A DNA stretch of 64,000 nucleotides from Amanita rubescens (GCA_015039365.1 WION01000189.1:41498-105497); one strand, 5' to 3'; positions 36,069 to 49,212 are shown, counted from the stretch's first letter. Program-made: numbers and translations. Notes: a model not told the origin generated them from the sequence alone.

Positions 36069-37991
36069 CTACTCAAGTAGGTATTCTGCGCAATCTATTG
36101 TGTACATTTCGAAGTCCCCATTATCTCCATCTGTACCATCTGCTGAAGGCTCGCTTGAGCCGCAGTGTCCCATATCCACCTCACGCAGGATGGGGAAAAG
36201 CAGCTGGGATTTGGGAAACATCAGCTATTCAATAAAACAAGATGTAATGTTGTATTACATACCGGCCTGGAAGAAAATGACGACGGCCCGGGGATCTTAT
36301 CCAGACGTTTGCTGATGCCGGGTAACTTCGCCAGTGAAACGATGGCACTTGGTAGTGATAACTCCTTCTCAGGCAGGGGCCCCGGTTCCAAGTCAGGCGT
36401 GGTTGGCTCCCGTACATTGAGTAGTTGTGATAATGTAGCGGCATGTAACGGACGTGTTGAGACTGTTAGGCGAAGCTTCCGGGTGCTTGACTCCTGGACC
36501 ATGCCTGAGATGTCTATCACGATGGTAGCCACCAGCTCCACCAGCTCTTTGTCCTCCGGAAACACAATTGACTGTAGAGGAGTCAATCAGTTCATCAGGC
36601 ACTGATTACCTATGCAAGTGAAGCTTACCGTCAAAAGCAAGCGCATACAGGTGCCAGGCCACACATGGCGATCAAATTCTCGGGCAATATGGGCACATGT
36701 AGCCGATGAGAACAGGCGTTCACAGATATGGCCCATGCGTCCAAGATCCGGGGCACGCGGCACCCATAAAGAGGTGTCAGGGCCCAATTGCCCATTGGAG
36801 AGGGACGTGATGGGCCTGACAAAGTAAACAATGTCATCGGGAGAGGGGAAGGACGATTTGCTGACCGCTTGGGCAAGTACAATGTCTTGGCAGCCCAGGT
36901 GGTGGTTCGGGTCATCTGCCAACTCGCGCTGCAAGTTGCAGCGCCACGATTGCAAAAAATCTTGTAATTGTGGGAGCGATGACTGCTCCGCTGCTTGTAA
37001 TAATCCAGCACCGAGATTGCTCTTGATGATTTGCAAGGCCGTCGCAAGTCCGCAACCATGCAAGCCGGGCTAAGGTAATTCATCAAATCTTCCTTCTCAA
37101 ATGACCAAGACAGACGACCTACCCCATGTCCACCGCCGGTGTTGCCAACTAGTAGCGCTAACAAGATCCAGTTGCCACGGGAAAGCAACGGTCCCGGGCC
37201 TGGATCTGCCTCAGCTGTAGTGCTCATGGTATAGACCTTGACCATGTCGTCAGTTGAGTTGAGAAATTCCCTGGGTGTAAAATTAGTACATACTAACATA
37301 TGCACAGGCTGACAATCTTACGTATCATGTATCACATGTGTTGCACCAAACATGAATGTAAACATGCTGTCTGTGATGACAATGTCGATCAAGCGGTTGC
37401 GGCATAGCGCCGCAAGCTCCTCCTTGGCGCCAGCAGGTGCCTGCACATGGAACATGTTAAGATTAGTAGTCTAGTATCCGAAAATAAAACACGCACCTGG
37501 TGTACATTGAATCCAAATGCACGCACCATGTGTTGAAACAAGACTGCTAGCTGCTGCGAGGCAGCTTGTCCTTGACGACCACGCTTCTGGGATGCTTGAG
37601 ACACACTGTCAAAGACGAAGACAGGTATGATGGGATGCTCGAGGAGCCGTGATAACCTGTAAAATGCGCTGGATAAAGGCGCGTTCCCGCTCAGTGCCGG
37701 ATATCCTTGCATAGTAGGTCCTCGTTGTACTATCCAAGCCCTGTTGTAAGCCATCAGCGTGGTCTACTAATGCAATGGATTCACTTTTATTACCTTGCGC
37801 TAATCCCAATTACGAGGGAGCGCAAGCCACGGCGGTTTGAGACAAACCCCTCCATCATTGATAACTCTGTCAAAGGACTCGGGGTTGTGGTGCGTCCAAG
37901 GAGCTGAGTCAAATTCTGGCGGCACGGATCAACCCACAACAGAAATAAAACGAGAGGGAGTGCACCATACCTGCCATGATAGCTCTTGCAT
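36069..37991 (-). CDS. XPG/FEN1 (GEN1-like) fold protein lacking the catalytic acids, right arm copy
   Basis: Mirror of 27919-29841; the same exon structure and the same replaced sites (IGISAR, APAGAKEE, TDSMFT, GNTGGG). No difference from the left copy was found. It lies upstream of the recombinase copy on the same strand, so the two-gene order is kept and the two modules converge on the palindrome centre. Confidence 0.77.
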
Positions 37992-38771
37992 CGTCGTTGC
38001 GTGATATCTTGAATGTATGAAATTTAGCTTGTAATTGACAGTATTAGCTTGTTGAATGTGAGACAAGGGACCTTTCTTACCGGAAACCATGAGCGAGTTT
38101 TTTTCTCCCTTTTGACGAAGGGAGTGCCAAGTTGGAAGGATATACCCTAAGAAAACATCTAGAAATGGTGAGCTCAAAGCTTGAAGAACTGGTCACCAAG
38201 GGTACTCACCTAGCTAGATGTTGTTGTTCTTGCCTTGGGTGTGATCCAGCACCCCAAGACATGCGGGCATCGCGCATCCGATGGACGCCCAAGCACGAGG
38301 TGATTGCACCTGTTTGTCCCCTAATAAACAATGGGTTGGTAAACAATAAATCCACTATTCCGATTGGCTGACCTAACTAGGATCGTGTCGGTAAACCATA
38401 TAAGCTGCAAATGTACGGCAAAGCCATGGTAAGTCTTAAACATCCTTAGATTTAGCACTCAGGACCTGGATTTATTGATGGATTTAGGCGGATTTATTGC
38501 CAAAGTGAACAAAAATAAAATATAGCAACGGCAACAGGCACGCGCTGCATGCTCCGGAGTCGGCGCCCTGTATCGACCCTACTGCCACCGTTACCAAAAC
38601 CAGTCCCATAACCCTGAGAAGTTCAACAAAGCATAATAAAGGGCCTTGCCATACTATCCATCCAAATCAGAAGTACAAAGGAATTTTATTGGCTAGCGTT
38701 ATGGATCATCACCCGAGTGGAATAAATTACACGAATGGACCCTGTAGTACATCATGTATGTTCCTCCTTTT
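37992..38771. other. Spacer between XPG-like gene and Hsp70 fragment (right arm)
   Basis: Mirror of 27139-27918. Nothing coding recognised. Confidence 0.4.
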
Positions 38772-39628
38772 TTAATCTACAGTTCGTCGTGGTTGCACAA
38801 GTAAGATATCATTGCCATCGCTCGAAGAGTGGGATGCGTCGGAAGAGTAGAGCTTGCCGGTGATGGGGTTGACAACTTGATCACCCTGGACCTTCGGAAG
38901 AACGTTAGCAACCTGCAAATAACGTGGCAACAAAGTATACATACCGGCAAACTTCTCCTCAAGGTCGTCAGTGCTGGCGTCAGAGCCATTCTCATCAGTC
39001 CAGTTTGATGGGGTCGAGGATTGTCTCTTTGTCCTCCTCGCCGAGTTTGCCACCAAGTTATGTCTTGAGACTGTAAATGAATGATGACAGAGAGTTGAGC
39101 GCCTTGGCGAGCTTTCGTCGAGCCTCGTCTTCCGCTGAGAATCACTTGGCCTCGGCGACCAAGCCGCATGCGCTCGATTTCTTCTTCACTAAGGCATCTC
39201 TTCTCATTCTTGATGGTAATACTCAGGTTTACTCCTGCGTTGAATATGTTAGATGGACAATGTTTGGTCGAGACCATCAAGATACCATTGTGTTGATTTC
39301 AAACGTGACTTCGATTTAAGGAACGTATTGTTCGAACTTGCCGAGCAAGTCGTTGTCCTTTGTGAATGAACGTTCACCCTCGAAAACTTGGATAAGGACA
39401 GTGGGTTGATTGTCGGCGGCTACGAGAAGCTAAAACATGTCAGCAAGGAATACAACACTTGAACAGTGTACGGCTACTCACTTTGACCTCGACGACAGCG
39501 TATCTTCATAGCGTCGTCGACTGTGGGACCAATTTCGGACCTGAAGAGTGGAATCAGGAGATGGTTTACGTAGCTTGTGTGCGGCCGTCGTTGTTGTCCC
39601 TGTTACGTTTGAGGGCATGACGGCAGTT
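38772..39628 (-). pseudogene. Hsp70 3' fragment, right arm (LINE-free)
   Basis: Same Hsp70 substrate-binding-domain remnants as the left arm ([38 protein letters not shown], end RRTVD), but uninterrupted. It keeps the single GACAATCAACCC at about 39403-39414 where the left arm has the LINE. It is decayed: stops and frame breaks are shared with the left arm. Confidence 0.75.
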
Positions 39629-40469
39629 GGTAACACTAGCGGGAAAGCGGTCTCCCACGCACCTCGCTTGTTTAAGCGACGGCGACCGATCCCTCCGCCC
39701 GCTTCTCACACCTCCGCGATTTACCTTTCGTCAGCTAAATCCAATCATTCAGCTGAGTAAATTGGCTAGAATACTACTACTTACCACCCCAAACCCCTAC
39801 CTCCCCATTTGTAAATCACCTTCTCAACGTCTTGAGATTACCCTTTGTATACGCATATCAAGCTCCGCTTAAAGACCCGCCGAGTTGTCACATGCTGATG
39901 AGATAAGGTATTTTTAGAATCGCTTATCCATTACATAAAGACCAAAACCAGACTTCGCGACTGGAGCTGCAGCGCTGGAGATTGAAGTTATTCGCCGCAT
40001 TTTACAGAAGAACTCCCTTCTGACATCGCTTTGCCCTAGCAATTGACCCCCCCGCACTCGAGAGGCGTACTGTGATGATCACACGGTATAATGATACCAT
40101 TCTGGTCGCACTGGTTACAGGGACAACCGCCGAACCACTGATGAAATACCTTACATTTTCCAGCACTTTTTTTTCGCGATCGCATGGTAGAACATCATTA
40201 TAGGCTGCAGAAATCCTCAATATATCTCGTCACAAGCAAGAGTAAAGCAAACGGGGAAGACCATCGTCAGTGGAAACGACGTGGGAGAGAATGACTCAGT
40301 TATGCGCCCACAGAAGGTGGTGTACACAGATCAGCATGTCATGCGTTTCTGATTACTTCAGAGTAACTCTCGTATCTGATACAAGGGGACGCTTTTTTCG
40401 GCAATCCAGGCACTGTTATTTCATGGAAGTCCTTACAAAGAGGAGCGGACAATATGTATTCTGGAATAC

Positions 40470-41630
40470 TTATTTTACGAACCTTCCGCCATTGACAGAC
40501 ATCTACAGTTTAGATATGGGTTAACCGGTCACTTCGAATCCGGAAATTGCAGCTTACCGTTTGTCCTGAATCAACGCAAAATGTAACGATCAGGTCTGAT
40601 TCTCGTCATAATACGAATCCTACCGGTTATGAAGTGTGATTCCTTCTTGACCAGGAAAGAAACCAAATTAGCAACATCCTCCGGCTTGCCCAAGTAACCC
40701 ACTGCCGTGTTAGCAGTTTCCTAGATGTTCATGAAAAAAAGCATCACTAAACGGGTTCAACGACGAACAGCTTCATCAACGGCCTCTTGGTTCTGCAGGC
40801 CAAATCCCTCGGCAAAAATTGCTTTTGCAACCCCCCCTGTGAAAAAATGTAACGACGTTGTAATGTTCATTATTGCTTCGCGACTCACACATCGGAGTTT
40901 TACCGATGATGCCCGGCGCATATGCGTTAACTGTAATACCGTGTCTTCCAACCTCCTTCGCTGCGCAACGGTTAGTGTTCCTGAGCTGAATAAAGAATGT
41001 TCTTACCAACGCTAGTAATAAGTCCCCGAACTGCCCACTTCGTTGCGCAATAGAGCGTCGTAAACGGTTCCCCCGTTTCTCCAGCGACTGAGGAAGCAGC
41101 AAGCAGCCGACCGCCGCGGCCTTGTGTTATCATCTTTTCGGCAGCATACCTGAAACACAGGTACGTTCCACGCACATTGACCGCAAAGATCTTATCAAAG
41201 TCATCCACCGTAGCTATGACAGAAAATGTTGAATATTCTCGAATGCGGATATGGAGCAACTGACTCTTAAGGAACGGTCCGCCATTATAGATTCCAGCGT
41301 TAGCGATCATCTAATGGGCTCAAGCTCAGTTTGATACTATACATCAAGAGGAGCGGTAGAACTGACGATATCCAGTCCACCAAGCGTTTCGATGGTGGTT
41401 TCGACAAGCTTCTTCACATCACTCTCGACAGTGATATCGCCGACTACAACAATGGCTTTCCTCCCCTTCTTTCTAATATCCTGTGCGAGCGATTCCAGGG
41501 CGTTGTTATTCTTTGGAACGTCATGAAGGGCAATATCATAACCATCCTCTGCAAGCCGTGAGACGATAGCCTTTCCAAGCGCTCCGGCGGAGCCGGTGAC
41601 AATGGCTATTCCTTTCGACACGGATGCCAT
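40470..41630 (-). CDS. Short-chain dehydrogenase/reductase (SDR), copy 1, intact
   Basis: NAD(P)-dependent classical SDR, close in wording to acetoin/3-oxoacyl reductases; substrate unknown. The start at 41630 is MASVSKGIAIVTGSAGALGK, with the TGxxxGxG-type cofactor motif in the form TGSAGALG. Then come ALHDVPKNNNALESLAQDI, an intron, and MIANAGIYNGGPF (NAG motif). After another intron VDDFDKIFAVNVRGTYLCFR, and the active site AASSVAGETGEPFTTLYCATK (Ser, then YxxxK). Then RHGITVNAYAPGII, AVGYLGKPEDVANLVSFLVK, ESHFITGQT and the last exon MSVNGGRFVK with a stop at 40470-40472. The frame is open across all spliced exons. The mirror copy at 49213-50372 has a frameshift. Confidence 0.85.
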
Positions 41631-42129
41631 GGGAAAGTGGATACGGGTAAGCTGGAGTGCCATAGTCGCCTTTTATACGCCCGCTATCGATCGAGTTTAT
41701 TCAGACACATTCTCTTGGTGTCCATTTCAGTTGAGTACTCACACGCATATGTCAATCAGAGTGCTCACGCGCTGGAATCGCTAGCGATTTAAGTATTTTT
41801 AGCGGAGCTTATTGAAGACGGCAGCATGAGGATTTCAATCCGAGTGACGTGCGGCACAGTTGTACAATGTAGATCCCAAGTCACGGTCCGGTAGTGTCGT
41901 GCAGATGACGAGAGGCATTCTTAAAACGTCGACGAGTTGCGTTTACAGACCACGTGTAGAAAGTATGCATACTTTGGAAATACTCGCAACGTCATAGCAC
42001 CGATCAACCGATGTGGGGATATAAAGCTTGGGCACTTGAGCTTAAATCCTTGCACCAACGCATACAATTCCACTACGTCTCAGTCTATCCACCCGCCATT
42101 CGTTCAAATTACGCATCACACTCTATCCG

Positions 42130-43232
42130 ATGAAACTACTACCCCTTTTCATCCACTCCTTTGCTTTCTTCATTCCTTTCGCTCGTTCTGTTCCCTTCAA
42201 GCGCGACGCTGATTTGGCAAGCGGTAGGTCAAACCGCCTTGACGAGCCACTACTAAACCAGTTCGTTGTAGATACCGAAATACTCAACTTCGGCCTCGCC
42301 ATGGAATATCTCCTCTCAGCGGCTTACAGGGACGGACTCGCCAAATATACTAAGCAAGATTTTGAAAGCGCCGGATTCGGGTCCTTTACGCCTGGGCGTT
42401 TATTGGAAATTGCCGATCATGAAGACAGCCACGTCGAGATTCTGAAGACTGCTGTTTCCGAAGCGGGGGGATATCCAGTGCCTAAATGCGAATATCAATT
42501 GTATTTTCCCTGAAGTACTATATCACAAAAACGCTCTAACCGCAGCTTAGCCTGTACGATGGTCCATCTTCATTTATCAAAACTGTCTTCGAACTTGAAG
42601 AGACCATGACGTCATGGTATTGCGCCTCCCAGGCGTTTATCAAGCGTAAGGTATGCTTGGACGCAGTTGCTTCATTCGCACCCTCACATCAAAGTGAAGG
42701 AATATTCTTCAGTCGCTGCGGCCATTCTACCAACAGAGGCGCGTCATAGCGCTTGGCTTAACTCGGCACTGAGGAAACAAAACCCATGGAGCACTAGCTT
42801 GGAGGTACGCACGTAGCTCATACTAGCGCATTACTGACCACACCGTTTTAGACGCCGTTAACGGAAAAACACGTCTTTTCCGTTGTCTCTGGATACATAT
42901 CCAATTGTTCCGCTTCATATCCAATTCAACTTGAGGCCTTCCCGAAGTTGGTGTTTACCTCAAATCTTGTTCCAGGACACATCGTTCAATTCCAAGCTGC
43001 GAGCGGAAGTCATGACACAACCGGGAACCCCACATGGATCGCTTTCCTAAACGGGGCAAGAATACGGTACGCCATGGTCCATCCGAACCAATCGGTTACA
43101 ATACCCAATGGTCTCAAGGGGACCACATATGCGGTGTGGACTATGGATAATCGAAGGTTGACGGACGAGAACACCATAGCGGGCCCAGCACTGGTGACGT
43201 TCCCTTTCAATTCAGAAGAAGTGTTAGTGTAA
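42130..43232 (+). CDS. Secreted ferritin-like domain protein (Rds1-like), copy 1
   Basis: The ATG at 42130 gives MKLLPLFIHSFAFFIPFARS, a signal peptide. The ferritin_2-type helices follow: VDTEILNFGLAMEYLLSAAY, YTKQDFESAGFGSF and EIADHEDSHVEILKTAVSEA (the DHExxH-type iron-site wording). The spliced second half has SLYDGPSSFIKTVFELEETM and LPTEARHSAWLNSALRKQNP. A beta-rich C-terminal part (IQFEAASGSH-like; FQAASGSHDTTGNPTWIAF, SVTIPNGLKGTTYAVWTMDN) ends at 43232. Family members respond to stress in fungi; whether iron is bound is not known here. Three or four short introns. The promoter is shared with or faces the SDR gene (divergent, about 500 bp). Confidence 0.78.
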
Positions 43233-45059
43233 AAGATATTTGTACGATATCGTAACGAGGATTTTTCGCTCATTGTGAACAACAGAAGGACCTAAACCGT
43301 CCGCATAGAACTGCAATTAAGATCTTTCTGCCCACAGCACGTATATTGCGGCAAGATGTGCGCATATATACATCACGTTCCCTAGGCAAAGTGAAGTCAG
43401 AAGAAGCCCGAGCTTTACGCGTCTTCTGCTTCTTCCATCTCTTCATCTCATTCCATGCCAAAGTACGTTTTTGTATTGGTTTTGCCTCAACCAAGCGCAG
43501 GCCCCTGTGGACGCGGTAGTTGTGGAAATTTGACATTGCAGTCACCGAAACTATTGAGATACTGGTGTCTCTAGACGCTATGCTGGCAGCTCACTGAGCG
43601 AAGTCGACAAGTGCGTATTGCGAGCAAGATTGATACCAGATTAGCGGCCAACTTGAACTTGCGGCCTCTGCCAGATAACTATTATTCTTGATTGATTTAA
43701 ACCGACAGTTTGCCAGCTAACTTACAACAAAGAAATGAATGTAGTGAAGCAATGGAAGTGAAGGGCCGACGTGTGACGATGATTGGCTATCGGGCAGCTG
43801 AGTTTCAAAGACGTACGTTAGACTCTGTTAGACTCTATCACGTACGCTAACCGCATAAAGAATGCCGTATATCCGCCGCTGCATTCGAGAATATTGTTGT
43901 ACGTATCCCCGGTCAATTTTCCACTTACCTTTCATGTAACAATGGTAAGTCCAAAATATTATGTGACGTTCGAGTGAACATTTGACATCCCCGTAGGGCA
44001 GATATTCCATGTGATGATAATATAAAGCGTCTATTCATCGTTAACTAAAGGACCATGCCACAATTCGGTTCAGGCGATCGCTGACGAACACGTTTGTACG
44101 CCAGAGCTTCCCAGGAACGTCATCATCGTAATCGGACTCTGAGATTTGAAAGCATACGCGATTTTTAATTCTTGAAAAAGATGCAAGCGATGATACGGAG
44201 AGTCATGCAAAATTTGGTTTCCCAGAGTTTTAGCGCCAATGCACTCAAGCACATGCATTGGTCAAGTTCCCCTTACATCGCCTTCACATACCAAACAGTG
44301 AGCCTACCCTTCAGGGAGACGTTATTATATTTGAGACAGGCTCGTCGCACCTACGCATACACTCCGCATCCGTCGGCAGCGCGGAATTATCGGTCTCCAT
44401 TGAAATGGAACAATGGTGGTACACGTTCTTGTGTGTCAAGTTGTTTCACAAGACACGAACTTCAAGTTTTATGAACGAGATCGCAGTTTGCCAAAGGTAC
44501 TAGGCTGCATGTGTATACACGTGTATTATTGAGCTGATCTGTGATCGAGTTATGGCAGGTTATGGCTAGCTTGCTTCCGTCCAAACATTTGCGGCCTTTT
44601 AAAAATTAATCATAAAGGGCTGATCGTTGCTCCTGAAGATTAAACACGTGGATACTCGATGCTTTAACTTCATACTTGTGGAACGTTGCTGAATGTGTAA
44701 GTATTCGATAATCTTCCTTCATATAAATCCTGGAAGACGATGAAAAGGCTAACCTGGGAGAGACTAACAGGGATAGAACGTATTGAGTTCCACCGTATCT
44801 CACCGATCGTTATCATTATCAGTATCAGTATAAACAAGACGAGATATGGGAATAACTTTACAGGGTCGGTTCCGTTGGTGATTTGCCCTATTATAGATCT
44901 TTGAACCATGGGAAACGGAGATCTCTACGTTAAATTCTGCAAATGATCGACCCTGATGATGCATTTAATAATTAAGTAAATCGGTGCACCACCCTAACTT
45001 CACTCTCAGCGAATGTCCACTTGACTCCTTCCTTTCGTCCATCGAAAGGCGGTTCTAGG
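43233..45059. other. Palindrome 2 arm between ferritin-like and DUF6533-type genes
   Basis: A basic minus-strand frame at 43270-43545 (KRWKKQKTRKARASS) and a plus-strand frame at 44258-44503 (GDVIIFETGSSHLRIHSASV) are the best candidates, both unrecognised. Both have mirror versions with indels that change the peptides, so I do not call them genes. Confidence 0.3.
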
Positions 45060-45424
45060 ATGTCTGAGTCGGGCCTGACTCCTGAACAATATGCAGCAAC
45101 GGCGGAACATCTGTACGTGCATAATATTCCACTCAACTGCTCCCCTCAGGACGAACGCAACCTCAGAATGGTCTTGAAGATGGTTTCATTGTCGGCCTGT
45201 GGTGAGCTTGACTATCTTGCCCTTGATCCTCGGGGCCGACATTCTTTTGTTCCTTCAGTAATGTTGTTCTATGATATAATGCTCACCTTCGCCGATGAGG
45301 TTGAGCTTATATGGTCGCAAAGGTTTTCTTTTGTGTCTGTACTTTGGTATCTGGTTGGTTTTCTACGCTCCGATCCGTAATCTGGGCTAACTTTGATATC
45401 AACTGCGTCAGAACCGCTATGTCA
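45060..45424 (+). pseudogene. DUF6533-type membrane protein gene, cut at the palindrome 2 centre (left copy)
   Basis: MSESGLTPEQYAATAEHLYV, an intron at a GTGAGC donor, then VMLFYDIMLTFADEVELIW and FSFVSVLWYLV. This is the opening of the fungal DUF6533 membrane-protein family (a first transmembrane helix with a YDxxLTxxxEVxxIW box). After LWYLV the sequence meets the centre of symmetry at 45424/45425, so the six or so later helices are missing. The mirror copy at 45425-45789 is cut at the same point. Confidence 0.6.
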
Positions 45425-45789
45425 TGACATAGCGGTTCTGACGCCAGTTGATATCAAAGTTAGCCCAGATTACGGATCGGAGCGTAGAAAACCAACCAGA
45501 TACCAAAGTACAGACACAAAAGAAAACCTTCGCGACCATATAAGCTCAACCTCATCGGCGAAGGTGAGCATTATATCATAGAACAACATTACTGAAGGAA
45601 CAAAAGAATGTCGGCCCCGAGGATCAAGGACAGATAGTCAAGCTCACCACAGGCCGACAATGAAACCATCTTCAAGACCATTCTGAGGTTGCGTTCGTCC
45701 TGAGGGGAGCAGTTGAGTGGAATATTATGCACGTACAGATGTTCCGCCGTTGCTGCATATTGTTCAGGAGTCAGGCCCGACTCAGACAT
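45425..45789 (-). pseudogene. DUF6533-type gene fragment, right copy
   Basis: Mirror of 45060-45424 with the same opening exon MSESGLTPEQYAATAEHLYV. The two copies face each other and end at the shared centre ATGTCATGACAT. One base differs near the centre (CAACTGCGTC against CAACTGGCGTC). Confidence 0.6.
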
Positions 45790-47614
45790 CCTAGAACCGC
45801 CTTTCGATGGACGAAAGGAAGGAGTCAAGTGGACATTCGCTGAGAGTGAAGTTAGGGTGGTGCACCGATTTACTTAATTATTAAATGCATCATCAGGGTC
45901 GATCATTTGCAGAATTTAACGTAGAGATCTCCGTTTCCCATGGTTCAAAGATCTATAATAGGGCAAATCACCAACGGAACCGACCCTGTAAAGTTATTCC
46001 CATATCTCGTCTTGTTTATACTGATACTGATAATGATAACGATCGGTGAGATACGGTGGAACTCAATACGTTCTATCCCTGTTAGTCTCTCCCAGGTTAG
46101 CCTTTTCATCGTCTTCCAGGATTTATATGAAGGAAGATTATCGAATACTTACACATTCAGCAACGTTCCACAAGTATGAAGTTAAAGCATCGAGTATCCA
46201 CGTGTTTAATCTTCAGGAGCAACGATCAGCCCTTTATGATTAATTTTCAAAAGGCCGCAAATGTTTGGACGGAAGCAAGCTAGCCATAACCTGCCATAAC
46301 TCGATCACAGATCAGCTCAATAATACACGTGTATACACATGCAGCCTAGTACCTTTGGCAAACTGCGATCTCGTTCATAAAACTTGAAGTTCGTGTCTTG
46401 TGAAACAACTTGACGTGTACCACCATTGTTCCATTTCAATGGAGACTGATAATTCCGCGCTGCCGACGGATGCGGAGTGTATGCGTAGGTGCGACGAGCC
46501 TGTCTCAAATATAATAACGTCTCCCTGAAGGGTAGGCTCACTGTTTGGTAAGTATGTGAAGGCGATGTAAGGGGAACTTGACCAATGCATGTGCTTGAGT
46601 GCATTGGCGCTAAAACTCTGGGAAACCAAATTCTGCATGACTTTCCGCATCATCGCATGCATCTTTTTCAAGAATTAAAAACCGCGTATGCCGCTTTCAA
46701 ATCTCAGAGTCCGATTACGATGATGACGTTCCTGGAAGCTCTGGCGTCGAAACGTGTTCGCCACTGTTCGTCAGCGATCGCCTGAACCGAATTGTGGCAT
46801 GGTCCTTTAGTTAACGATGAATAGACGCTTTATATTATCATCACATGGTATATCTGCCTTGCGGGGATGTCACTCGAACGTCACATAATATTTTGGACTT
46901 ACCATTGTTACATGAAAGGTAAGTGGAAAATTGACCGGGGATACGTACTACAAGTTGATGATGGAAGAGACAGGTATTGATAATATTCTCGAATGCAGCG
47001 GCGAATATACGGCATTCTTTATGCGGTTAGCGTACGTGATAGAGTCTAACGTACGTCTTTGAAACTCAGCTGCCCGATAGCCAATCATTGTCACACGTCG
47101 GCCCTTCACTTCCATTGCTTCACTAGATTCATTTCTTTGTTGTAAGTTAACTGGCAAACCGTCGGTTTAAATTAATGGTTATCTGGCAGAGGCCGCAAGT
47201 TCAAGTTGGCCGCTAATCTGATGCCATCGCAGGTCAATCTTGCTCGCAATACGCACTTGTCGACTTCGCCCAGCGAGCCGCCAGCATAGCGTCTAGAGAC
47301 ACCAGTATCTCAGTAGTTTTGGTGACCGCAATGTCAAATTTCCGCAACTACCGCGTCCACAGGGGCCTGCGCTTGGTTGAGGCAAAACCAATACAAAAAC
47401 GTACTTCGGCATGGAATGAGATGAAGAGATGGAAGAAGCAGAAGACGCGTAAAGCTCGAGCTTCTTCTGACTTCACTTTGCCTAGGGAACGTGATGTATA
47501 TGCGCACATCTTGCCGCAATATACGTGCTCTCTTAATTGCGTTCTATGCGGATGGTTTAGGTCCTTTGTTCACAAGGAGCGAAAAATCTCGTTACGATAT
47601 CGTACAAATATCTT

Positions 47615-48716
47615 TTACACTAACACTTCTTCTGAATTGAAAGGGAACGTCACCAGTGCTGGGCCTGCTATGGTGTTCTCGTCCGTCAACCTTCGATTAT
47701 CCCTAGTCCACACCCATATGTGGTCCCCTTGAGACCATTGGGTATTGTAACCGATTGGTTCGGATGGACCATGGCGTACCGTATTCTTGCCCCGTTTAGG
47801 AAAGCGATCCATGTGGGGTTCCCGGTTGTGTCGTGACTTCCGCTCGCAGCTTGGAATTGAACGATGTGTCCTGGAACAGATTTGAGGTAAACACCAACTT
47901 CGGGAAGGCCTCAAGTTGAATTGGATATGAAGCGGAACAATTGGATATGTATCCAGAGACAACGGAAAAGACATGTTTTTTCCGTTAACGGCGTCTAAAA
48001 CGGTGTGGTCAGTAATGCGCTAGCATGAGCTACGTGCGTACCTCCAAGCTAGTGCTCCATGGGTTTTGTTTCCTCACTGCCGAGTTAAGCCAAGCGCTAT
48101 GACGCGCCTCTGTTGGTAGAATGGCCGCAGCGACTGAAGAATATTCCTTCACTTTGATGTGAGGGTGCGAATGAAGCAACTGCGTCCAAGCATACCTTAC
48201 GCTTGATAAACGCCTGGGAGGCGCAATACCATGACGTCATGGTCTCTTCAAGTTCGAAGACAGTTTTGATAAATGAAGATGGACCATCGTACAGGCTAAG
48301 CTGCGGTTAGAGCGTTTTTGTGATATAGTACTTCAGGAAAATACAATTGATATTCGCATTTAGGCACTGGATATCCCCCCGCTTCGGAAACAGCAGTCTT
48401 CAGAATCTCGACATGGCTGTCTTCATGATCGGCAATTTCCAATAAACGCCCAGGCGTAAAGGACCCGAATCCGGCGCTTTCAAAATCTTGCTTAGTATAT
48501 TTGGCGAGTCCGTCCCTGTAAGCCGCTGAGAGGAGATATTCCATGGCGAGGCCGAAGTTGAGTATTTCGGTATCTACAACGAACTGGTTTAGTAGTGGCT
48601 CGCCAAGGCGGTTTGACCTACCGCTTGCCAAATCAGCGTCGCGCTTGAAGGGAACAGAACGAGCGAAAGGAATGGAAGAAAGCAAAGGAGTGGATGAAAA
48701 GGGGTAGTAGTTTCAT
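47615..48716 (-). pseudogene. Secreted ferritin-like protein, copy 2, frameshifted
   Basis: Mirror of 42130-43232. One extra C in the signal-peptide codons (near 48682) shifts the frame after MKLLPLFIHSFAFF. A base is missing in the C-terminal part near 47720, so that TTYAVWTMDN is lost. The ferritin helices are otherwise unchanged (EIADHEDSHVEILKTAVSEA). Base-call indels could mimic this. Confidence 0.75.
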
Positions 48717-49212
48717 CGGATAGAGTGTGATGCGTAATTTGAACGAATGGCGGTGGATAGACTGAGACGTAGTGGAATTGTATGCGTTGGTGCGAGGATT
48801 TAAGCTCAAGTGCTCAAGCTTTATATCCCCACATCGGTTGATCGGTGCTATGACGTTGCGAGTATTTCCAAAATGGTATGCATACTTTCTACACGTGGTC
48901 TGTAAACGCAACTCGTCGACGTTTTAAGAATGCCTCTCGTCATCTGCACGACACTACCGGACCGTGACTTGGGATCTACATTGTACAACTGTGCCGCACG
49001 TCACTCGGATTGAAATCCTCATGCTGCCGTCTTCAATAAGCTCCGCTAAAAATACTTAAATCGCTAGCGATTCCAGCGCGTGAGCTCTGATTGACATATG
49101 CGTGTGAGTACTCAACTGAATGGACACCAAGAGATGTGTCTGAATAAACTCGATCGATAGCGGGCGTATAAAGGCGACTATGGCACTCCAGCTTACCCAT
49201 ATCCACTTTCCC

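Larger units (their letters stand above)
32965..40125 (-). repeat. Palindrome 1, right arm
   Basis: 7161 bp, reverse complement of the left arm without the LINE. It ends at TGTCCC (minus-strand sense) at 40125. The outer 347 bp (39779-40125) are shared with palindrome 2. Confidence 0.95.
39779..45424 (+). repeat. Palindrome 2, left arm
   Basis: Reverse complement of 45425-51069, about 5.65 kb, with scattered single-base changes and small indels, so clearly more diverged than palindrome 1. It holds the SDR gene, the ferritin-like gene and the cut DUF6533-type gene. The outer 347 bp also belong to palindrome 1. Confidence 0.93.

Noticed and set aside
23924..40125. Palindrome 1 as a single transposon with long terminal inverted repeats
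   Set aside because: There is no unique internal cargo (the spacer is 19 bp), and the outer edges carry junction DNA shared with palindrome 2 rather than a terminal motif with target duplication.
43270..43545. Basic minus-strand frame (KRWKKQKTRKARASS) in palindrome 2 and its mirror
   Set aside because: The peptide changes between arms because of indels, there is no known motif, and it lies in the 3' flank of the ferritin-like gene.
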